Below the pieces are notes generated by a model. It was not told the DNA's origin. It searched no databases and saw only the letters and a list, made by a program, of their open reading frames with translations. A stretch of DNA of 10,293 bases. Origin: Acidobacteriota bacterium. Its GTDB lineage: Bacteria > Acidobacteriota > Polarisedimenticolia > J045. The stretch covers positions 1 to 10,293 of the forward strand of contig JALTMS010000617.1 in assembly GCA_027001345.1 (NCBI GenBank), read 5' to 3'. The translations under genes were made by a program, and so were the position numbers. Shown in pieces: positions 6,249 through 10,293 of the stretch. How positions within the stretch are numbered: the first letter of the stretch is position 1; every line of letters begins with the position of its first letter.

Positions 6249-8567
6249 TCAACGGGCGATGACGTTCCGGCATTGCAGTTGAATGCCGTTGACGCCACTG
6301 CCGCCATCGTGGAGCACGAGCCCGGTTGCCACCGAGCCCGCCGGGCAGTAGCGCCATTCGCCCCAGTCGGCGCAGTTGTTCCTGGAATCGGACTCTTCGG
6401 TGATGATCGAATGCAGCCCGTTCTCGATCGTACCGACGCCGGCGTAATCCTCCGGGTAGGTAGCTTCATCGTCCGCCTCGAAGTGCTCGGTGGTGCAATC
6501 GCTCTTGACGGTTCTGAACTTCACCTGAAGTCCCTTCAGGCGCCTGCCGTTGTTGTTCCGGCAGATTCTCAAAGCGCCGACGAACACTCCCTCGAGAGAC
6601 TCCCGAACTACACCGACGCTGATTTCGTCTCCGGTCGAGCCACTGCAGTTCGACGACGTCCGGGTCACCTCAGGCGTTGCACCCGAAGCGTTGGGAAACC
6701 TGCCGTAGGTAACCGTCGTCGAACAAGGTCTGTCCGCGTGTTCCCTGTTGCTGATGCCCCGAATTGCATGGAAGTTGGCGTTGGGCATCGAGATGGTCGA
6801 CTGGAAGCTGGACGCGGCTCCGGAAACAGGTCTCGTGATGACCGTGTCGTCCAGCATACAGCTCGCCCGAGTCGGCACCGCCGGCTCGCTTTCGGTCTCG
6901 ATCTCCAACCCGCACTTGATCCCGTTGTTGTAGGAGAGGTTGCTGATCGCCTTCTTGTAGGCGTCGTGCTGGCTCTCTCCGACCGCGGACACGCCCTTCC
7001 GCCCGTTGAGGTAGTAGTCGACATAGTCGCATACGGTCAGGCCGCTCCGGTCGCTCACCCAGTCCCACATCGCCTGCATGTTGCTCCACGTGGAGTAGAG
7101 CGAAGCGGTGAACGTGTCTCCATACCCCGCCATGTTGCTGTCGTCGTCGTCGTAGCTGTGGTCGTCGTACCAGTCGCAGAAGAGCTTCTTGATGTTACGA
7201 ATGTACGACTTGCCGTCGTTCGGGTAGGTCACCGGAGTGTTCGTATCGTCCGGGTATTGGTTGGGATCGGCGTTGCAGATCCAATTGCTCTTGCTACTGC
7301 TCTCGTTGTCGTCGAATCCAGTGCCGCAGGATTGTGCGGGCCAGTATTTCGTGGAAGCCTTGACGAACTCGGCCCAGCCCTCCTTCAATGCCGTGTGTGG
7401 GTACTCGCGTTCCACGGCGCTCCAGCCATCGTCCCCGCCTCTATCGTAGGCGCCGTCCGGACAGTCGCCGCATTCTCCTGTGGATCCGTTCCAGGCACGC
7501 ATATGGAGAATATGGCCGTACTCGTGCCACACGGTCGACTGGTAGTTCCATGTTGATTTCAGGAAGATCCGATGATCGTTCTTCGTGAACGCGGTGCCGT
7601 GGTCGTCGGCCTCCGTTGATGGGAACTGGATGTACAATTCACCGTCCCCGCGGGGATCGAAGGGGATCTCGTTCTTGTAGTGCCAGACCTGCATCATGTC
7701 CACGGCGTACGCGTAGTTCGACGCCGCCTTGGCGTAGTCGTCGTCTGCAGTGACCTGATAGAGCATCGTGCGCAGTTCGTAGGTTCCGGAGTCGACCTCG
7801 AGCGGGCCTTCGGGCCATGCATCGGGGTGCCAGAGTTGGTAAGTGTTTTTCTTGTCGTCCTGAATCGAGAAACAAACCGAGTCGCTGCCGCAGAACCGTA
7901 GCCGGAAGCGCACGCCGATATCCGGATAGCTGTTGTCGTCCGCACCGCAGTTGTCAGTCGCGTTGAAGCTGAAGGAGTATTCGCCGTCGGCGTTCAGGGT
8001 GGCGGAACCCAGGTACTTTTCTTTCTTGCAGTTCAGGTGCAGTGGGCTGCCGGCTACGGAATCGAGTTCGTAGAAGTCGGCCACCACGTAGTAGGCACCA
8101 AGATAGTTGGTGGAATCCGTCGCCTCTGCCCCTGGATTGCCACTCAGATCGCGACGCCAGTCGAAGTGGCCATTCTCGCGCTGATCGTTGTAGACGACCT
8201 TTCCTTTGAGCGTGATCGTGTTCGCAGCAGCCGGCACGATCAGCAGTTGTCCCGGCGCGTGGTCGGAATCACGGACTTCCGTCGAACCGGCGAACGGAAT
8301 CCCGGGAGAAGGGGCCGTGGCGGCATCGCGCCGATCGTTCGCTCGGGGCCGGCGTCCGCGCCGGTGCCTGCGGGGTAAGGCTTGCGCAACGGCGGCTTCC
8401 GTGGACTTGTCAGCGACGACCTCGCCGCGCCGCAGATCTCTATCTGGCGCAGACCTGTCGAGATCTGGCGATGCGGCAAGAGCAAGGGATGCCGCGAGAA
8501 CGACGGTGAGAGCCGGAAGGATGGCCTGTCTTGTGTATGCCGAGGCCGGACGTCGGATTCGATCCAT
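6249..8567 (-). CDS. Secreted HEXXH zinc metalloprotease, unassigned family, cysteine-rich C-terminus
   Basis: This 772-residue putative exported metallopeptidase starts at the ATG at 8567, with GGGAG 6 bases upstream and a signal peptide immediately after it (hydrophobic LPALTVVLAASLALA, 17-31). An arginine-rich stretch (66-80, nine Arg of 15) follows, which may belong to a cleaved pro-region. About 117-230 looks like a beta-sandwich (ITLKGKVVYND, LGSATLNADGEYSFSF), reminiscent of transthyretin or Cna-B-like domains. The catalytic site is HEYGH (His348, Glu349, His352). EGWAEF (Glu396 onward), 44 residues downstream, could supply a glutamate third ligand as in gluzincins. An acidic stretch (468-476, DDHSYDDDD) could bind calcium. 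The last 200 residues hold many cysteines and end in WGEWRYCPAGSVATGL and NGIQLQC, which recall the VMO-I fold; that is a weak visual match. I cannot name the family or substrate. GC content looks lower than in the neighbours. The gene follows the BlaI-M56 pair on the same strand after 139 bases. Confidence 0.82.
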   Translation of the reverse strand: MDRIRRPASAYTRQAILPALTVVLAASLALAASPDLDRSAPDRDLRRGEVVADKSTEAAVAQALPRRHRRGRRPRANDRRDAATAPSPGIPFAGSTEVRDSDHAPGQLLIVPAAANTITLKGKVVYNDQRENGHFDWRRDLSGNPGAEATDSTNYLGAYYVVADFYELDSVAGSPLHLNCKKEKYLGSATLNADGEYSFSFNATDNCGADDNSYPDIGVRFRLRFCGSDSVCFSIQDDKKNTYQLWHPDAWPEGPLEVDSGTYELRTMLYQVTADDDYAKAASNYAYAVDMMQVWHYKNEIPFDPRGDGELYIQFPSTEADDHGTAFTKNDHRIFLKSTWNYQSTVWHEYGHILHMRAWNGSTGECGDCPDGAYDRGGDDGWSAVEREYPHTALKEGWAEFVKASTKYWPAQSCGTGFDDNESSSKSNWICNADPNQYPDDTNTPVTYPNDGKSYIRNIKKLFCDWYDDHSYDDDDSNMAGYGDTFTASLYSTWSNMQAMWDWVSDRSGLTVCDYVDYYLNGRKGVSAVGESQHDAYKKAISNLSYNNGIKCGLEIETESEPAVPTRASCMLDDTVITRPVSGAASSFQSTISMPNANFHAIRGISNREHADRPCSTTVTYGRFPNASGATPEVTRTSSNCSGSTGDEISVGVVRESLEGVFVGALRICRNNNGRRLKGLQVKFRTVKSDCTTEHFEADDEATYPEDYAGVGTIENGLHSIITEESDSRNNCADWGEWRYCPAGSVATGLVLHDGGSGVNGIQLQCRNVIAR

Positions 8568-8612
8568 GTTCTTCTCCCTTGGAAAATTCGTAAGACCCGA
8601 CCGCAGTCTCTT

Positions 8613-8635
8613 GTACCACAGTTCCGCGGTGGTAC
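8613..8635. repeat. Inverted repeat GTACCAC-N9-GTGGTAC upstream of the metalloprotease gene
   Basis: GTACCAC (8613-8619) and GTGGTAC (8629-8635) are perfect inverted copies around a 9-base spacer, ending 46 bases upstream of the protease ATG. The position suits an operator for the protease promoter or a hairpin in its leader. It lies in the 139-base gap between the M56 gene and the protease gene. There is no T-tract on either side, so it is not a standard terminator for the M56 gene. Confidence 0.6.
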
Positions 8636-8706
8636 TGAAATGCCAGGGTCTGGGAGTGGAAGGCAGGATCACCGGTCCGAGCCGCCTGGTGGGGTTCAGC
8701 TTCGTT

Positions 8707-10065
8707 TCATTCTGACGTGAAGTTCGAGACGATGGTCAGGTAGACGGGCACCGGCTCGCCGTTGAGCGTCGCGGGCTCGTAACGCCACTGCTTGACCGCA
8801 TCGATTGCGGCCTGTCGGAATCCCAAGGTCTTGTCGGCCGGCTCCTTCAAGACCTCGATATCACTGACCGTGCCGTCCTTGCGGATGACCACCTGGAGAA
8901 TGACCTTGGCTTCGATCCGGGCCTTCTTGGCCAGTTTCGGATAGGTGGGCTGCACTCGGCTTTCGGGAATCAGTTGCGGCGCCGTGACGTTGCCAACGCC
9001 GAGAATCATCGGCTCCTCCGGAGCCTTCCTGACCTGGACGCGGGGACAGGCCGCCGCCAGCAGGAGCAGTGCCACGGCGAGGACAAGAACAGACAGGTGC
9101 TGGCGCCGGTTCGGCGCTGCGGGAACTTCGCGACTCGGAATCATCGTCATCCTCCTTATTCTCCTGACGAGCAGATGGACGGGCTCGGCCATGGCCAGGG
9201 CGGCGGTGGGCTCGGCCGGCGGCCGCCGCTTCTCGGCGAGGGCCAGCAGTGCCCGGAGATAGGAATCCCGCTTCCCGCACAGGCGCAGTACCTCGTCATC
9301 GCAGGCGAGTTCCCGCTCGACGCTCAGGCGCCGGCTGGCGATCCAGACCATCGGATGAAAGAAGTAGAACAGCTCGACGCAGCGCTGAAGCAGATGAATC
9401 CAGGGATCCATTCGGCGCAGATGCACGAGTTCGTGGAGCAGCACCGCCTCCCCTCCGCCTGTCTCCCAGGGCTCTTCCTCCTGGTGAGGAAGGATCAGCA
9501 CCGGACGAAAGACACCCCACACAACCGGCGCGGGAAGGCGGCTGTCGGCCAGCAGGCGACGCACTCGGGGAGGTCTGCTCACTCCCACTCGCCTGGCCAC
9601 CCGCTCGACCGCCTCGAGCGTCTCGGCCTCCGCGGCCTGGCTCTCGAGCCGGAGGCGACGCCGCCAGCGGCGGCTCCTGAACAGCAGGCCCAGGCCGAGG
9701 ATGGCGATGCCCGCGAGCCACGCCGTGACCAGCACCACGGCGGCCAGCTCCGATGCGCCGGGAACGGCCACCGGGGAAGGAACTCTCCCCCCGCCCGCAC
9801 CACCGACGGCCATCTCGATGCTCAGGGGCCGGGAAAGGACGCCGGCTCCGGGCAGACCCGCCGGAATGACCGGAGCGATTGGTATGGCCAGGCGCAGGAG
9901 AATCACCGCCCACAGCAGGTGCCGCAGGGAGGGGGCGGAGCGGCGCAGCAGACGCGAGACGACCAGCCCCGCCGCGACGATCACCAGCGTCTGGATGGCC
10001 AGCGAGAGCAGGTGGACGGCGAGGGGAGTCGCCCATGCGGCGAACCAGAGGAGGAAAGCGTTCAT
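8707..10065 (-). CDS. BlaR1/MecR1-like M56 membrane metallopeptidase with C-terminal TonB domain
   Basis: This 452-residue membrane protein belongs by motif to peptidase family M56. Three hydrophobic segments lie at about 15-38, 47-70 and 104-130. The cytoplasm-facing zinc site HELVH (His211, Glu212, His215) and SVERELACDDEVL (Glu252 as likely third ligand) follow, then a fourth membrane segment at about 322-340. The region after it should be periplasmic. It is not a penicillin-binding sensor as in BlaR1 but a TonB C-terminal domain (about 362-450, QPTYPKLAKKARIEAKVILQ and AIDAVKQWRYEPATLNG). In the BlaR1 family, a signal activates the zinc site and leads to loss of the BlaI repressor. That role is inferred here from the adjacent repressor gene. 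What the TonB domain senses or contacts is unknown. The ATG at 10065 has GGAGG 7 bases upstream and overlaps the repressor stop codon as ATGA. Confidence 0.93.
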   Translation of the reverse strand: MNAFLLWFAAWATPLAVHLLSLAIQTLVIVAAGLVVSRLLRRSAPSLRHLLWAVILLRLAIPIAPVIPAGLPGAGVLSRPLSIEMAVGGAGGGRVPSPVAVPGASELAAVVLVTAWLAGIAILGLGLLFRSRRWRRRLRLESQAAEAETLEAVERVARRVGVSRPPRVRRLLADSRLPAPVVWGVFRPVLILPHQEEEPWETGGGEAVLLHELVHLRRMDPWIHLLQRCVELFYFFHPMVWIASRRLSVERELACDDEVLRLCGKRDSYLRALLALAEKRRPPAEPTAALAMAEPVHLLVRRIRRMTMIPSREVPAAPNRRQHLSVLVLAVALLLLAAACPRVQVRKAPEEPMILGVGNVTAPQLIPESRVQPTYPKLAKKARIEAKVILQVVIRKDGTVSDIEVLKEPADKTLGFRQAAIDAVKQWRYEPATLNGEPVPVYLTIVSNFTSE

Positions 10066-10293
10066 GGTCCCTCCTCCCCGCGCTTGCTCTCGACCAGGCG
10101 GCGCAGTGTCTCCAGATCCTCCTCGGAGAGTTCCTCCTCGTCGGCGAGGTGGAGCAGGAGGGGCGCGAGGGTCCGGTCGAGGACCACGTCGAAGAAGTCG
10201 TGGATCGCCCCCGCCAGCGCCTCCCGCCTGGGAACGGCTGGGGTGTAGAGGCAGATCGGGCCGAGCTTTTCGACCTCCAGAAAACCCTTCGCA
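10062..10293 (-). CDS. BlaI/MecI/CopY-family transcriptional repressor, N-terminal part outside window
   Basis: The last 76 residues of a BlaI-type repressor are present; the start lies beyond the right edge. The visible sequence begins in the wing of the winged helix (KGFLEVEKLGPICLYTPAV). It continues into the helical dimerisation part (RREALAGAIHDFFDVVL, LAPLLLHLADEEELSEEDLETLRRLV), a pattern typical of the family, where the C-terminus ends soon after SEEDLxxLRRL. The recognition helix is not in the window, so the operator cannot be predicted from it. The stop TGA (10062-10064) overlaps the ATG of the M56 gene by the tetranucleotide ATGA, so the two genes are co-transcribed and coupled. 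By family it should be a dimeric repressor of its own operon and perhaps of other genes, relieved when the M56 partner is activated. Confidence 0.92.
   Translation of the reverse strand, partial: AKGFLEVEKLGPICLYTPAVPRREALAGAIHDFFDVVLDRTLAPLLLHLADEEELSEEDLETLRRLVESKRGEEGP

Noticed and set aside
7140..7152. Short TCG trinucleotide run within the metalloprotease gene.
   Set aside because: Only four units, fully explained by four consecutive Asp codons on the minus strand.
6159..7556. Open reading frame of 465 codons on the + strand opposite the metalloprotease.
   Set aside because: It contains low-complexity Val-rich stretches and no domain pattern. The minus strand carries the signal peptide, HEYGH and cysteine pattern.
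8568..8672. 35-codon upstream extension of the metalloprotease frame to a start at 8672.
   Set aside because: The ATG at 8567 has a good ribosome site and a signal peptide right after it; the extension would bury the signal peptide and cover the inverted repeat.
8974..10248. Open reading frame of 424 codons on the + strand opposite the M56 and BlaI genes.
   Set aside because: The product is Gln/Arg/Pro-rich without motifs. M56 and BlaI motifs on the minus strand explain the region.

Overview
This is a GC-rich chromosomal window from a Gram-negative-type bacterium. Signal peptides, a periplasmic-type sensor and a TonB C-terminal domain imply an envelope with a periplasm. The combination of a 14-blade Reg_prop/Y_Y_Y sensor kinase, a BlaI-M56 pair whose M56 partner ends in a TonB domain, and a large secreted cysteine-rich metalloprotease would fit Acidobacteriota. 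That placement is inference from gene style only, because no taxonomic marker gene is present.

Layout from left to right. (1) The 3' part of a receiver-domain protein runs on the + strand to 323. (2) A minus-strand two-component operon follows: a very large membrane sensor kinase (4196 to 966) and a NarL/LuxR-type response regulator (962 to 324). The regulator's ribosome binding site contains the kinase stop codon. The regulator and the receiver gene converge with no base between their stop codons. (3) A divergent 124-bp intergenic region with a perfect 20-bp GC palindrome leads into a + strand long-chain-type acyl-CoA dehydrogenase (4321 to 6042), which ends in a strong intrinsic terminator. 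(4) A convergent minus-strand gene (8567 to 6249) encodes a secreted HEXXH metalloprotease with an arginine-rich pro-region and a cysteine-rich C-terminal part. Its base composition appears lower in GC than its neighbours. (5) Upstream of it on the same strand, a BlaI/MecI-type repressor (cut by the window end) and an M56 BlaR1-like membrane peptidase with a TonB C-terminal domain overlap by ATGA.

How the parts may work together. The kinase and regulator almost certainly form a phosphorelay from a periplasmic ligand to transcription. BlaI and M56 almost certainly form a signal-dependent derepression pair. A 7-bp inverted repeat (GTACCAC/GTGGTAC) just upstream of the secreted protease slightly resembles BlaI-type half-sites. 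This raises the untested possibility that the BlaI-M56 pair controls the protease. The acyl-CoA dehydrogenase is a stand-alone beta-oxidation gene with no partner visible here.

No rRNA, tRNA, CRISPR array, insertion sequence or prophage gene was seen. No gene-free stretch exceeds about 210 bases.
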